Shown piece by piece: positions 53,027 to 62,027 of a stretch of DNA of 64,000 nucleotides (position 1 is the first letter of the stretch; each line of letters begins with the position of its first letter). The notes beneath the pieces are model-generated. The model searched no databases, had not been told where the DNA came from, and was given only the letters and a program-made list of their open reading frames with translations. The stretch spans positions 1 to 64,000 of the forward strand of contig JAAZXB010000010.1 in assembly GCA_014240375.1 (NCBI GenBank), in the 5' to 3' direction. The position numbers and the translations under genes are program-made. Source of the stretch: Planctomycetota bacterium (GTDB taxonomy: Bacteria > Planctomycetota > UBA8108 > UBA1146).

Positions 53027-53124
53027 GGCGACCTGCGATGGGAGACCTGCGGTGGGAGACCTGCGGTGGGAGACCTGCGGTGGGAGACCTGCGGTGGGAG
53101 ACCTGCGGTGGGAGACCTGCGGTG
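53027..53124 (+). repeat. 14-bp tandem repeat, 7 copies
   Basis: The unit ggagacctgcggtg, with six perfect copies from 53041 and a diverged first copy at 53027. It lies in the 243-bp gap between two convergent genes, 28 bp beyond the M1 peptidase stop. Confidence 0.97.
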
Positions 53125-53152
53125 GGAGATTCCGGTCAGTCCTCAGTCGTTC

Positions 53153-54823
53153 TCACGGCGCCTGTTGTTTGGCCACCTTGACGTAGTACAGGTCGGTCGC
53201 CACCTCGAAGTGCTGCTGGCCCAGCTCGGTCGACAGGGTCTGCCATTGGGTGGTCGGCGAGATCTGCTGCCAGGCACCTCTTTCTCCGACCCGGATCGGC
53301 ATGGCGAAATCGGCTACGTCCGTCTTCCAGCGGTAGGATACGCTTTGTTTTGCGTCATCGAAGATCAGTTCGAGAAGCGGTAGTTGCGCGTGGCGCAGAT
53401 ACTGATCGAACACCGGTTTCAGGTCGATTCCGAAACGTTTGTTGAAGAGTTTCACGATGTCCTCGGTCTCGATGCTCTGGTACTTGAAGGTATCGTAGAC
53501 CTCGCGCACCAGCGCCCACCACTTGTCATCGTCTTCGAGCACGTTGCGCAGGGTGTGCAGAAACAACGCCCCCTTGAAGTACTGGTCGCCGGGAGGTTCT
53601 TGATGCCTGCCTCTCTCCGTGATGATCGGTCGCCGATTGGATACCTTTCCCTGATAACCGTTGATGTACTTCAAGGCGTCTGCGTAGCCGAACAACTTCT
53701 CGACGTACATCGCTTCGAGGTAGGTGGTCCACCCCTCGTGAATCCACATATCGCACACATCCGCTGCCGTGATGGCGTTGCCGAACCACTCGTGACCACT
53801 TTCGTGAATGATGATGAAGTCGAACTTCATGCTGACGCCGACGCCGGTCCAGTCCTTACCGAGGTAACCGTTGGTGAATCGGTTGCCGTAGGTCACTGCT
53901 GATTGGTGCTCCATCCCCGAATACGGCACCTGCACCAGCTTGTAGCCATCCTTGACGAAGGGGTACTCGCCGAAGTAGTGCTGAAACGCCTCCATCATCG
54001 GCTTTGCCTGGGCGAACTGTTTTTTGGCCTTTTCCAGGTCTTCCGGCAAGGCGTAGTAGTCGAGGGTCAGTTCGCCGAGTTGATCCGAGAAGTGTTCGTA
54101 GGCCGCCACGTTGATCGAAACGTTGTAGGAGTTGATCGGATAATGGACACGCCACTTCCAGCGCGTGAACCCGTCCCCCAGATCTTCCTGGCCGATGAAT
54201 CGACCATTGGAAACGTCGGTCAATCCGTTGGGTACCTCCACGCTGATGTCCATACTCTCGACCTCGTCACGCCACTGGTCCTTACAGGGCCACCAGTAGC
54301 TCGATCCTGGTCCTTCGCACGCCGTGTAAATCCACGGTCGACCGGCCGGATCCTCATCGAAACTGATCCCCCCAAATCGACTGCTGCTCTTCGGAGCCCC
54401 CGAGTAATGGAAGTTGAGACTGTATTGTTCTCCCGCTTTGAATCCGTCGGGGTGGTCGACGAATACCGCGTTGAACTCGCGTTCGAAGGGAAGCTCCTGG
54501 GAATCGAGCACGATCTTGTCGACCGAGAGGTCGCTGTTCAAATCGAGCTGGATACGGTGGTCGTCGGACAGCATTCGAAAACCAATGGTCACCTTGCCGC
54601 GAATCGTCTGGGTCTCGGGCGAGACGCGGATGTCGAGGTGGTAATAGGTGAGATCATTGTTGGCGCGATAGCGTCCGTACTCGCCACGTAACTGTTGTTT
54701 GCGCAGTGGAATGCCCGGCTCCGGATCCTGGATCCTGGCGAGTGCTGTCGAGGCAGGGATGGCAGCGACCGCCACTGCTGGATTCGCGCAGAGCATCGTC
54801 AGCGCAAGTAGGATGGATCTCAT
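53153..54823 (-). CDS. M1 family aminopeptidase (secreted)
   Basis: A 556-residue zinc aminopeptidase with a signal peptide (SILLALTMLCANPAVAVAA). The zinc site is HESGHEWFGN, with the second Glu in WIHEGWTTYLEA. The substrate motif is SGMEHQSAVTYG, the GMEH variant of the GAMEN motif. It lacks the long C-terminal domain of PepN and ends after about 550 residues, like other short bacterial M1 proteins. It would trim N-terminal residues from peptides in the periplasm. AAGGGA precedes the ATG. It is the last gene of a long minus-strand run. Confidence 0.9.
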   Translation of the reverse strand: MRSILLALTMLCANPAVAVAAIPASTALARIQDPEPGIPLRKQQLRGEYGRYRANNDLTYYHLDIRVSPETQTIRGKVTIGFRMLSDDHRIQLDLNSDLSVDKIVLDSQELPFEREFNAVFVDHPDGFKAGEQYSLNFHYSGAPKSSSRFGGISFDEDPAGRPWIYTACEGPGSSYWWPCKDQWRDEVESMDISVEVPNGLTDVSNGRFIGQEDLGDGFTRWKWRVHYPINSYNVSINVAAYEHFSDQLGELTLDYYALPEDLEKAKKQFAQAKPMMEAFQHYFGEYPFVKDGYKLVQVPYSGMEHQSAVTYGNRFTNGYLGKDWTGVGVSMKFDFIIIHESGHEWFGNAITAADVCDMWIHEGWTTYLEAMYVEKLFGYADALKYINGYQGKVSNRRPIITERGRHQEPPGDQYFKGALFLHTLRNVLEDDDKWWALVREVYDTFKYQSIETEDIVKLFNKRFGIDLKPVFDQYLRHAQLPLLELIFDDAKQSVSYRWKTDVADFAMPIRVGERGAWQQISPTTQWQTLSTELGQQHFEVATDLYYVKVAKQQAP

Positions 54824-54845
54824 CGATTTCCCTTCCATGGAGGGG

Positions 54846-55181
54846 TCATTTGAGTCGAAGCCCGCAGTCGGGGCAGGATTCCGAATTCCCTGCGGTCGTT
54901 CCGCAGGCGGGGCAGGCATCTTCGGCGGTGTTGTCCTCGGAAGTGCCTGTCGTCGATTCCCACTCCTGTACCGCCTTCTCCTGTAAAAGTGCTGCTGCAG
55001 CCGGTGAATCTTTCTTCGCGACCGCGAGGATCAGTTTGGTTCCTCAGCCCCCGGGAACCGATGAGATGCTGGGCGTGATCCCGGCGGATTCCAGCAGCCG
55101 AGCGGCATCTCGGATGCCGTCAGTTCCACCCTGGAGAAGTGGCACCCACTCGATCTCGGCAGCGTCGGATGGTTCATTCAT
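54846..55181 (-). CDS. DUF2007-like zinc-ribbon protein, candidate selenoprotein (UGA at 55044-55046)
   Basis: From ATG 55181 the frame reads 45 codons, MNEPSDAAEIEWVPLLQGG then RDAARLLESAGITPSISSV and PGG, meets TGA, and goes on for 65 codons: GTKLILAVAKKD, a helical linker, and a double-cysteine end CPACG ... CPDCGLRLK. The two halves belong together: the first is an alpha-beta half domain of the DUF2007 (signal-transducing) type and the second completes it. The TGA follows Gly-Gly, where a Cys in G-G-C-G-x-K is likely ancestral. The ATG overlaps the nfo stop (ATGA), and the M1 gene starts 22 bp after its end, so it is a true operon member. If UGA is a stop, only 45 residues are made. Confidence 0.7.
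55013..55030 (-). promoter_or_regulatory. Candidate SECIS hairpin of the zinc-ribbon protein
   Basis: On the minus-strand mRNA the bases 14-31 after the UGA form ucCUCGC-GGUC-GCGAag: four perfect upper pairs, one C-A mismatch and two more pairs. The loop GGUC begins 20 nt after the UGA. The loop starts with GGU, as in dsbD. Confidence 0.5.
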
Positions 55182-56095
55182 GCTGTTGGGTTCTTTCTGG
55201 CGAGACGCTTGAGGAGAGCCAGGTTCTTGCGATCCATCTCGTCCTCCTTGGGTGTTTCGAGGATCTTGGGGATTCCATCGAAGCGAGAATCGTCCAGCAG
55301 CTGCTCGAATCCGCTCTTTCCGATCAGCCCCTCGCCGATGTTCATGTGGCGATCGAGGTGGCTCCCCAGCTCTCCCTTGCTGTCATTGAGGTGCAGGGCG
55401 AAGACGCGTCGGGCTCCGATGGTTCGGTCCAGCTGCTTCATCGTTTCCTGGTATCCCTCAGCGGTTCGCAGTTCGTAGCCGGCAGCGAACATGTGGCAAC
55501 TGTCGAGACAGGTACCAGTTCGTTCCGGAGTGTCGATGGCGCTCAACAGATCCGTCAATTCATCGAAGGAGCGTCCCATCGTCGTTCCCCCGCCGGCGGT
55601 GTTTTCGAGCAGAATACGGGTCTTCTCGTGGGGCACGCGGCGGAAGCACTCACGCATTCCAGCAGCGATGCGATCGATGGCAGCGTCGACTCCACTACCG
55701 ACATGCGCCCCTGGATGCATCACCAGAAAGTCGAGGCCCAGTAGCTGAGCCCGTTCGATTTCATCGGTGAAGGCATCGATCGATTTCTGGAACAGCTCCT
55801 CCTTGGGTGAGGCGAGATTGATCAGATAGGAGTCATGACTACTGACCGGGTGCGAGCCCCATTCACTCACCGCCTCGCGAAATCGTATGGCATCCTTCTG
55901 CTCGATCGGTCGTTGCACCCAGCGGTTGGCGTTCTTGGTGAAGATCTGCAGCGATCGTAACTTCAGTTGCTGCGCTTCTTCGACAGCCTTCCAGCTCCCG
56001 CCTGCAACGGACAGATGGCTACCGAGGCACAGTCGGTCGTGCTCGTCCTGGAAGGTCTTCTTCAGCTTTCGTTTGCCGGAGGTTGCGGTACTCAA
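55178..56095 (-). CDS. nfo: Endonuclease IV
   Basis: A 305-residue zinc AP endonuclease of base-excision repair. It shows all the metal motifs: GSHLSVAGG, FLVMHPGAHVGSG, LLENTAGGGTTMGRSF, CLDSCHMFAAGYEL, LHLNDSKGELGSHLDRH and MNIGEGLIG. It has a basic N-terminal extension (SGKRKLKKTFQDEHDR). It lies 16 bp after the HAD gene and overlaps the next gene by ATGA. Confidence 0.95.
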   Translation of the reverse strand: MSTATSGKRKLKKTFQDEHDRLCLGSHLSVAGGSWKAVEEAQQLKLRSLQIFTKNANRWVQRPIEQKDAIRFREAVSEWGSHPVSSHDSYLINLASPKEELFQKSIDAFTDEIERAQLLGLDFLVMHPGAHVGSGVDAAIDRIAAGMRECFRRVPHEKTRILLENTAGGGTTMGRSFDELTDLLSAIDTPERTGTCLDSCHMFAAGYELRTAEGYQETMKQLDRTIGARRVFALHLNDSKGELGSHLDRHMNIGEGLIGKSGFEQLLDDSRFDGIPKILETPKEDEMDRKNLALLKRLARKNPTA

Positions 56096-56111
56096 TGGAG
56101 CCCCTTTCTGT

Positions 56112-56777
56112 TCACTGCGCGATCAATTCGACCAGCTGATCGACCCATACATCTGGCTCCGGTGGAGAGGCGGTGCCATATCCGTCCCTGCGGCCGACGG
56201 TACGTACCCCGGCAGCGATGCCCGTGGCAAAATCGACCGCGGAATCTCCCACCATGATCGCATCTTCCGCTTCGCAATCGAGAGAGTGAAGGATGGACAG
56301 GAGCCCTGCAGGATCGGGTTTCGGGGTCCCCGCATCTTCGGGGCAGATCACCGCTTTCCAGGGGCCCTGTAAGTCGAGGCGCGGCATCAACTGGTCAGTA
56401 ACGCTGCGTGGTTTATTGGTCAGGATCGCCATCGGAACTCGTGCGGCTCGCAGATGATCGAGAAACTCGATGGTTCCCGGTAACCAACCGATGTCACGGG
56501 ATGGATCGCGTGCGATCTGAATGTAGTTCTCTCGAAACTGGTGGAACAGTTGCTCCATCGATTCATCGGGTTGCAGGATATCGGACAGGATCTTGTCACA
56601 GAGGACTCGCGCACCATGTCCCACCGCACCGCGGACCTGTTCCCTGGAACACGGTTCTGCTCCACGCTGAGTGCGAATCGAATTGACAGAATCGGAAATG
56701 TCATCGATGGAATCGATCAGAGTTCCATCCAGATCAAAGATCACACAGCCCGGAGGATGGGTCCGCAGGTCCATCAT
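56112..56777 (-). CDS. HAD hydrolase, phosphoglycolate phosphatase-like
   Basis: A 221-residue HAD enzyme with the alpha-helical cap of the Gph/PGMB group: motif I CVIFDLDGTLIDSI, motif II MAILTNKP, the Lys in GTPKPDPAGL, and motif III IMVGDSAVDFATG. It likely dephosphorylates 2-phosphoglycolate, though the real substrate is not certain. Its start overlaps the ccsA stop by four bases. Confidence 0.85.
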   Translation of the reverse strand: MMDLRTHPPGCVIFDLDGTLIDSIDDISDSVNSIRTQRGAEPCSREQVRGAVGHGARVLCDKILSDILQPDESMEQLFHQFRENYIQIARDPSRDIGWLPGTIEFLDHLRAARVPMAILTNKPRSVTDQLMPRLDLQGPWKAVICPEDAGTPKPDPAGLLSILHSLDCEAEDAIMVGDSAVDFATGIAAGVRTVGRRDGYGTASPPEPDVWVDQLVELIAQ

Positions 56778-58813
56778 TTCGAGGTGGAACTCAGCCCAGA
56801 GGAACCGGAGGAACGTCTGGATTGGATCAGAGCCACCAGCAGCGAGAGTGCGATCAATGTACCTTCAACACCATAGAACCAGTTCAACAACTGCTGGATT
56901 CCGTCCGTGAATCCATAGGAGTGAAGGCCGACATTCAGCAGATTCACACCCCACCAGGAGAACGCCACGATGATGCCATTGACCAGTACGAGCAGGTGGA
57001 AACCACGTTCTCGCACCAGCCCGGACATCCGTGCATGAAGGATGATCAACTCTGCCAGGCAGATCATCAGCGCACCATTCTCCTTGGGATCCCAGCCCCA
57101 GAAGCGGCCCCAGGAGTAATTGGCCCAGATTCCACCGAGAATGGTTCCGACGATGCTGAAGAAGAGTCCGAAGCAGATGGTCCCGTAGACCATCCTGGTG
57201 ATGCTCTTGTAAAACTCCTTGTCGTTCTTGCGAAGACCAAGGATCTTACCGATCACCCATACATGAGCGATGGCCGCGGCGAGCAATCCCGCCGAATATC
57301 CGAGAGTGACGGATGTGACATGGGTCGACAGCCAGAAGTTGGTATCGAGTACGGCAACCAGGCTAGGCATCGTATCACCGGCACTGATCGCTTCCTTCAA
57401 CTCGTATTTCATCGAGAGGAAGCAGCCGATCGATCCCAGAATTGTGGCCGTTGTGAGAGCGATCTTGCGCCGATCGAGGGCTTCGATGACCAGCGCAATA
57501 CCAACACAACAGGCTGTGATGAAGAGAATCGTCTCGTAAAGCGTGGTGACTGGCGGACGCCCCTGGATGATGCAGCGCAGGGTGACTCCGGTGGTGAGCA
57601 GAATCAGTCCGAGCAGGCACATCAGCCAGGTTCCTCGCGATGGAAGGATGGATTCCGGTTTGAGCCAACTGAGACAGGCGATGATGAAGGCCAGGATGAA
57701 GCAGATCAGCGCACGATAAAAGAAATCGATGCTGTAAAAGAACACTTCCAGTGACCCTCGATTATTCTGGCCGTGGAGATCTGCCAGCTCAGCCAGTTTT
57801 TCCTGCACCAGCACCGCTTGCTGCTGGAGGAGTGGGCGGTCGTCTCTGGCTGCCACCATCGCTTCCATCTGTTTCAACGCATCGGCTTGGCGAGCGACGG
57901 GAGAACCCACTAGGGCATTCTGAAGAATCACATCCGATCGAACCCAGACCGCAGGGGGAGAGTCCTCTTGCGAAGAAGTCTGCTCCGGCGCGAACCAGGC
58001 GATCCCTTGCCGGGCGATCTGCAACTGATGAACAAGTTGCTCCCTGAGTTCTTGCAGGGCGTTGACCACTTCGGTCCTGCGATCTTCTGGCAGTTTGAGC
58101 AATGCATCGGTGTTGGCCAGGGCTTCTAGCTGGGTGACGCCGGCGATCAGCGACGAGAATCCAGTGGCTGGTGTGGTCCCATAGATGGCTTGCAACTCGG
58201 GAACCGATGTCAGAGGAAAGGTCCAACGAGCCGCATCGAAAGCGTGGAATAATTCTTCCAGCGCTCGGATGTTCTGGGCCAGTTGTATCGTTTGTCTCTC
58301 GACCAGACTCCAGTTGGAAGATTCCTTGGTCTCGCTGATCTTGCCTGCGGTCTCGAAGATCTGATCAAGAGCGGGCAAGAGATCGTCAAAACTCCAGCGC
58401 GCGCTTCGCTTCCTCTGGGAGACATCGATCCCTGCGTTGGTCAGGACTTCCGAGTTGGTCACCCGAATGCATTCGTAGCTCCGCGCAATCTCTGGATAGA
58501 GCATGCAGTCGAGAGCCCAGGCTACGGGTCCGAGTTTCTCCTGGTTGACGGTCAAGGATCGTTTGCCATTGACCTTTAACATGATGAATCCAGCAAAGGT
58601 GTCAAAGGGTTTGACCCGGCCACCATGTTGAAGGGGCCAGTGCTGAACCGCCTTGATCGTCCTGGAGGACCAAGGGGCCCTCGAAGGCGCAGCCGCATCC
58701 GCGGCATCTTGTGAGAGGCTTGGAGCTCCTACCAGCGGTGGGTTGGTGTCCGTTTGTGCGGAGACTCCACAACTCACTAGTAACAGCAGGGGAAGCCATC
58801 TTGGAGTCATCAT
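56774..58813 (-). CDS. ccsA: Cytochrome c biogenesis protein CcsA/ResC
   Basis: A 679-residue System II haem lyase component. Residues 1-370 are an exported N-terminal extension with its own signal peptide (LPLLLLVSCGVSA). Residues 370-670 hold about eight helices with the haem-binding WWD motif WGRFWGWDPKENGALM and conserved histidines (STHVTSVTLGY, LHSYGF). With ResB it moves haem out and attaches it to CxxCH of apocytochromes. Start ATG 58813 overlaps the resB stop. Confidence 0.93.
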   Translation of the reverse strand: MMTPRWLPLLLLVSCGVSAQTDTNPPLVGAPSLSQDAADAAAPSRAPWSSRTIKAVQHWPLQHGGRVKPFDTFAGFIMLKVNGKRSLTVNQEKLGPVAWALDCMLYPEIARSYECIRVTNSEVLTNAGIDVSQRKRSARWSFDDLLPALDQIFETAGKISETKESSNWSLVERQTIQLAQNIRALEELFHAFDAARWTFPLTSVPELQAIYGTTPATGFSSLIAGVTQLEALANTDALLKLPEDRRTEVVNALQELREQLVHQLQIARQGIAWFAPEQTSSQEDSPPAVWVRSDVILQNALVGSPVARQADALKQMEAMVAARDDRPLLQQQAVLVQEKLAELADLHGQNNRGSLEVFFYSIDFFYRALICFILAFIIACLSWLKPESILPSRGTWLMCLLGLILLTTGVTLRCIIQGRPPVTTLYETILFITACCVGIALVIEALDRRKIALTTATILGSIGCFLSMKYELKEAISAGDTMPSLVAVLDTNFWLSTHVTSVTLGYSAGLLAAAIAHVWVIGKILGLRKNDKEFYKSITRMVYGTICFGLFFSIVGTILGGIWANYSWGRFWGWDPKENGALMICLAELIILHARMSGLVRERGFHLLVLVNGIIVAFSWWGVNLLNVGLHSYGFTDGIQQLLNWFYGVEGTLIALSLLVALIQSRRSSGSSGLSSTSK

Positions 58814-60018
58814 GAGGTCACCTCGTGCCGTTTCGCCTGTTTCTTGCTGTAGGCAAGGAACTTCTGGATGAAGGTGATCGCCATTCCGATGCCGATCACG
58901 ATACAAGAGTAGAGAGGCCATTGATCCGACGGATTTCGTACCACGGTGAAGACGCTGTACAGTTCAGCATCCGGTGCTGCGTTGGAGGGGCCCCAACTCG
59001 ATTGAAAGAGGATTAGCCCCTGATCGCGCAGAGGATCGTTCATCTCGATCCGGACTTTTCGTTGGCTCGCTGCGGCTCTCTGGGTCACGTCGCTTCGATA
59101 TTCTTTGGCCATCGAGATACCCGGATGATCGACCTTTTCGAAATTGTCGAGGCGGATCGAGAATGGCATCGAATGGCGAATCTTGCGCAATGCCACGGAA
59201 AAGGTCTTGTCGGCCACGGTAAAGGTCCAGGGGTAATTCTGGCCACCCCAGAGAAGGGCCTGTTGCCGGGAGCCATCTTCTCGATCGGTCGGGATCATGT
59301 CGATGGTCAGACCGGGGAGATTCTGCTCGTTCTCTGCAAGTTCCTGCTGCTCCAGCAGTCCCCAGCCGTCGATCGCTGGAGAATCTGGAGTCCAGTTGGG
59401 CCCCACAGGAAGCGCCCTGCAGTTGGCCAGGGCACCACTGAATTTCAGTTGGAATGGCAGTCCTGTGGTCGGTTCTATCGACAGCTCTGATTTCCCTGCC
59501 ATGCGATCGAACAGTACCAGATGCTCATCCACTGAATCGTTCCCCGTCTCGAATACCGCAACTTCCCATTGGTGATGACTGATGTATTCGGAGGCTTCCT
59601 GCGATTCCCACAGTTGTAGGTATCCTTCATCGGAAGCTTTCAGCTTGACCAGTCCCGCACTCATCATCAGTGCAATACCCACGTGGATGATGAAGATGCC
59701 AAAGTTACGCTTCTGCAGCTTGAGCAGAAGAATCCCGCCGACCAGCAAGTTGATGGTGAAGATGATCATGCAGGTCATGCCACCAGGGAGTGGGATGGAG
59801 AAGCTGAAGGCATCCGATGGAACGAACCACCAAGCGGAGCTGAAGTGGTGGATCAATCCCCACGACTCGAAGTACTTCTGCTGGACTCGATAGAGTCCAT
59901 GCTCGGCCTGCTCCAGTGTTCCTAGATAAGTGAGCATCAGCAGCAAGACCATCATGACGGTCGCCACCTTCTGCGAGCCGATCTTTTTCAGGAGCGCCAA
60001 CCCGCTGGAATTCTTCAC
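58810..60018 (-). CDS. resB: Cytochrome c biogenesis protein ResB
   Basis: A 402-residue membrane protein with three helices near the N-terminus (VATVMMVLLLMLTYLGTLEQ, FTINLLVGGILLLKL, GIFIIHVGIALMMSAGLV), a periplasmic domain of about 230 residues and a last helix. G-T-L-E-Q-A-x-x-G-L-Y is the typical ResB opening. It is the partner of the following ccsA. Translation of the pair is coupled. Confidence 0.88.
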   Translation of the reverse strand: MKNSSGLALLKKIGSQKVATVMMVLLLMLTYLGTLEQAEHGLYRVQQKYFESWGLIHHFSSAWWFVPSDAFSFSIPLPGGMTCMIIFTINLLVGGILLLKLQKRNFGIFIIHVGIALMMSAGLVKLKASDEGYLQLWESQEASEYISHHQWEVAVFETGNDSVDEHLVLFDRMAGKSELSIEPTTGLPFQLKFSGALANCRALPVGPNWTPDSPAIDGWGLLEQQELAENEQNLPGLTIDMIPTDREDGSRQQALLWGGQNYPWTFTVADKTFSVALRKIRHSMPFSIRLDNFEKVDHPGISMAKEYRSDVTQRAAASQRKVRIEMNDPLRDQGLILFQSSWGPSNAAPDAELYSVFTVVRNPSDQWPLYSCIVIGIGMAITFIQKFLAYSKKQAKRHEVTS

Positions 60019-61166
60019 TGGACCACCTCCAGTGACAGAACCAGTTGCTTCAACTTCGATCGAGCCTCTTTGAGTTCGGCGTCGGGTCCGACCATCTTGA
60101 CGAAGACTGCACGGTCCTGAAGATTTCGAATCAATCCAATCATCGACCAGCCCTGTCTGGGGGTACTCCCCATGCTGGCGTAAGGGCCACTGCCCTCGAC
60201 CACGATGGCCTGCCCGCCGAGCATCGTTTCCGTAGGAAGTTTCGAGAGTTGCTGTTCATCGATGGGGTCGAGACTCAACTCCTTGAGCCAACGATTGACA
60301 TTTGCGAGAGCCCCGCCTCCATCTCCCGCCAGTACGGTGATCCAGCAGCGCGCTTCGCCACCGACGATGAATGTCACCTCTCTCATCGGTTTGGCCGAAT
60401 CCACTTCCCAGCCCTGCGGAGTTTGCCAGCGAATGCTGGGTACATTTGGTTCTGGTGGTGGACTCTGAGGGACCTCAAGCCGTATCGAACCGGCAAAAGC
60501 AACCAGGGCGTCTGCCTGTTCCAGCAGCAAGGTGCGTGGTCCGGTCGCCTTGAGGTAGAGGGTCGTGTCACCCAGCGGTAGTGAATAGACGATCATCCGT
60601 GCATCCGGGACCGTCTTCGAGGCAAAACCGTCGGTGAATGTGCCGTCGATCTGGAAAAGAACACCCTCTCTTTCGAGCAGGGTAGCTTTTGGCAGGTTGT
60701 CTAGCGCGTCATCTGAAAGGTTGGGTTGATCCATCTGTCCACACCATCGATCGACGTTGTCGCGCAGGGTACCTCCGCCAGGGATCACGATGAGAAAACA
60801 CTCGGCGTCAGGAGAGCCAGCGATACGGACATTGATTCGCCGCATCGCAGTGAGTGGAGCCTCGATCCAGCCTGCAGGAAGATCGTACGCCAGCGTTGGA
60901 ACCGAGGGGTCTGGTTCCAGCGGGCGAGTGGGTCGATCGGTTCCAAAGCGCTGCGAAGCAGTGGCGCCAGGTAAGATCGGATGCACCGCCTTCTCGATGG
61001 AGCGCACGCCATCGTAAGAAGCGTGATCAGCGGAACAGCCGGATCCTGCGATGATGATCGCGATCAGAACCCCACACCAGCACAGAACTTCACGGATCCG
61101 ATGGGGCCGGAACGATAACCTGCAAGAGGCTGAAGAGATCACTTGGGTGAATGGCAGCGATGACAT
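60015..61166 (-). CDS. Lipoprotein of unknown function with duplicated domain
   Basis: A protein of about 383 residues with a hydrophobic run and lipobox-like IIAGSGC. The body holds two copies of one domain: a W-x-x-P-x-G-W start (LPAGWIEAPLTAMRRINVRI and TPQGWEVDSAKPMREVTFIV) followed by VIPGGGTLRDNVDRWCGQM or LAGDGGGALANVNRWLKELS. The family is unrecognised. It lies between trx and resB with overlaps, so it may be tied to cytochrome c maturation or redox. The start is uncertain (ATG 61166 or GTG 61181); neither has a clear ribosome-binding site. Confidence 0.72.
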   Translation of the reverse strand: MSSLPFTQVISSASCRLSFRPHRIREVLCWCGVLIAIIIAGSGCSADHASYDGVRSIEKAVHPILPGATASQRFGTDRPTRPLEPDPSVPTLAYDLPAGWIEAPLTAMRRINVRIAGSPDAECFLIVIPGGGTLRDNVDRWCGQMDQPNLSDDALDNLPKATLLEREGVLFQIDGTFTDGFASKTVPDARMIVYSLPLGDTTLYLKATGPRTLLLEQADALVAFAGSIRLEVPQSPPPEPNVPSIRWQTPQGWEVDSAKPMREVTFIVGGEARCWITVLAGDGGGALANVNRWLKELSLDPIDEQQLSKLPTETMLGGQAIVVEGSGPYASMGSTPRQGWSMIGLIRNLQDRAVFVKMVGPDAELKEARSKLKQLVLSLEVVQ

Positions 61167-61173
61167 CTGTGGA

Positions 61174-61500
61174 TTATCCACTGATAGAGGATAATTTCTC
61201 TTTAATCGAAGGCTTGGGATGGGCGCCAGTCATACGGTCGACGACCTCTCCATCCTTGAAGAAGAGAAGAGTGGGAACTCCCTGGATCGAGTACTTCACG
61301 GCAAGCGCTTCGGCTTGCTCGATGTCCACCTTGCCCACCTTGACTCCCTTGTCGGCGAATTCATCGGCGAGTTGTTCGATCAGCGGTGCAATCGTCTTGC
61401 AGGGGCCACACCAGGTGGCATAAAAGTCGAGCATCGCCACGCCCTTGCCGATTTCGCTGTCGAAGTTGGTGTCATCAATGGTTAACAAGTTGTCGGTCAT
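61174..61500 (-). CDS. trxA: Thioredoxin
   Basis: A 108-residue cytoplasmic thioredoxin with the normal WCGPCK active site in FYATWCGPCKTIAP and cis-Pro in IQGVPTLLFF. It is the likely electron donor for DsbD. AGAGGAAG precedes the ATG. It stands 59 bp after the DUF2203 gene and directly before the lipoprotein-resB-ccsA genes. Confidence 0.95.
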   Translation of the reverse strand: MTDNLLTIDDTNFDSEIGKGVAMLDFYATWCGPCKTIAPLIEQLADEFADKGVKVGKVDIEQAEALAVKYSIQGVPTLLFFKDGEVVDRMTGAHPKPSIKEKLSSISG

Positions 61501-61559
61501 GGATTTCTTCCTCTGCTGTTCGGATCACCTCGAAACACCGATACGAGTCCGCTGGACAA

Positions 61560-62027
61560 TTATTCGACGATTTTCCCGTTTTCACCAGGTACATCCTGAT
61601 TCGAGGTCTCAAGTACAAACCCTGGAAGAGCCAGTCGCTCTCCGGGTTCTCCATCGATAGGTCTCCAGGAACGGATGCAATCCTCGCCCGCTTGCCAGGA
61701 GAACCATGCAAGATTTCCGTCCACTTCGCCGAGGAATTCCAGGGTAGTGGTCTGTAGATCGATCAGCGTTCCGCCCAGCGCAGTGATTTCAGCGATCAAC
61801 AGGTCCAATTGCTTTTCGAGCTGACGAAATTCACCTCGGAGGGTCAATTTTGTCGGACTCTTCTGGGGATCTGGATTCGCGTTGGCCGAATGCGACTGTT
61901 GGATTAGCAGCTGTTTCTTTTCGATCACCTGCAGCAAATCCTCACCAATCCTCATCAGAAGAGGCAGTCTGGCATTCACCTCATCCAGTTTCATGATCGG
62001 AGGACCGCTGGTCACTGTTTCGGACAT
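61560..62027 (-). CDS. DUF2203 family protein
   Basis: A 155-residue cytoplasmic protein. It matches DUF2203: LDEVNARLPLLMRIGEDLL, a coiled-coil middle, then LGGTLIDLQTTTLEFLGEVD and WFSWQAGEDCIRSWRPIDGE. The function is unknown. AGAGGTGG precedes the ATG. It heads the trx-resB-ccsA direction. Confidence 0.85.
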   Translation of the reverse strand: MSETVTSGPPIMKLDEVNARLPLLMRIGEDLLQVIEKKQLLIQQSHSANANPDPQKSPTKLTLRGEFRQLEKQLDLLIAEITALGGTLIDLQTTTLEFLGEVDGNLAWFSWQAGEDCIRSWRPIDGEPGERLALPGFVLETSNQDVPGENGKIVE

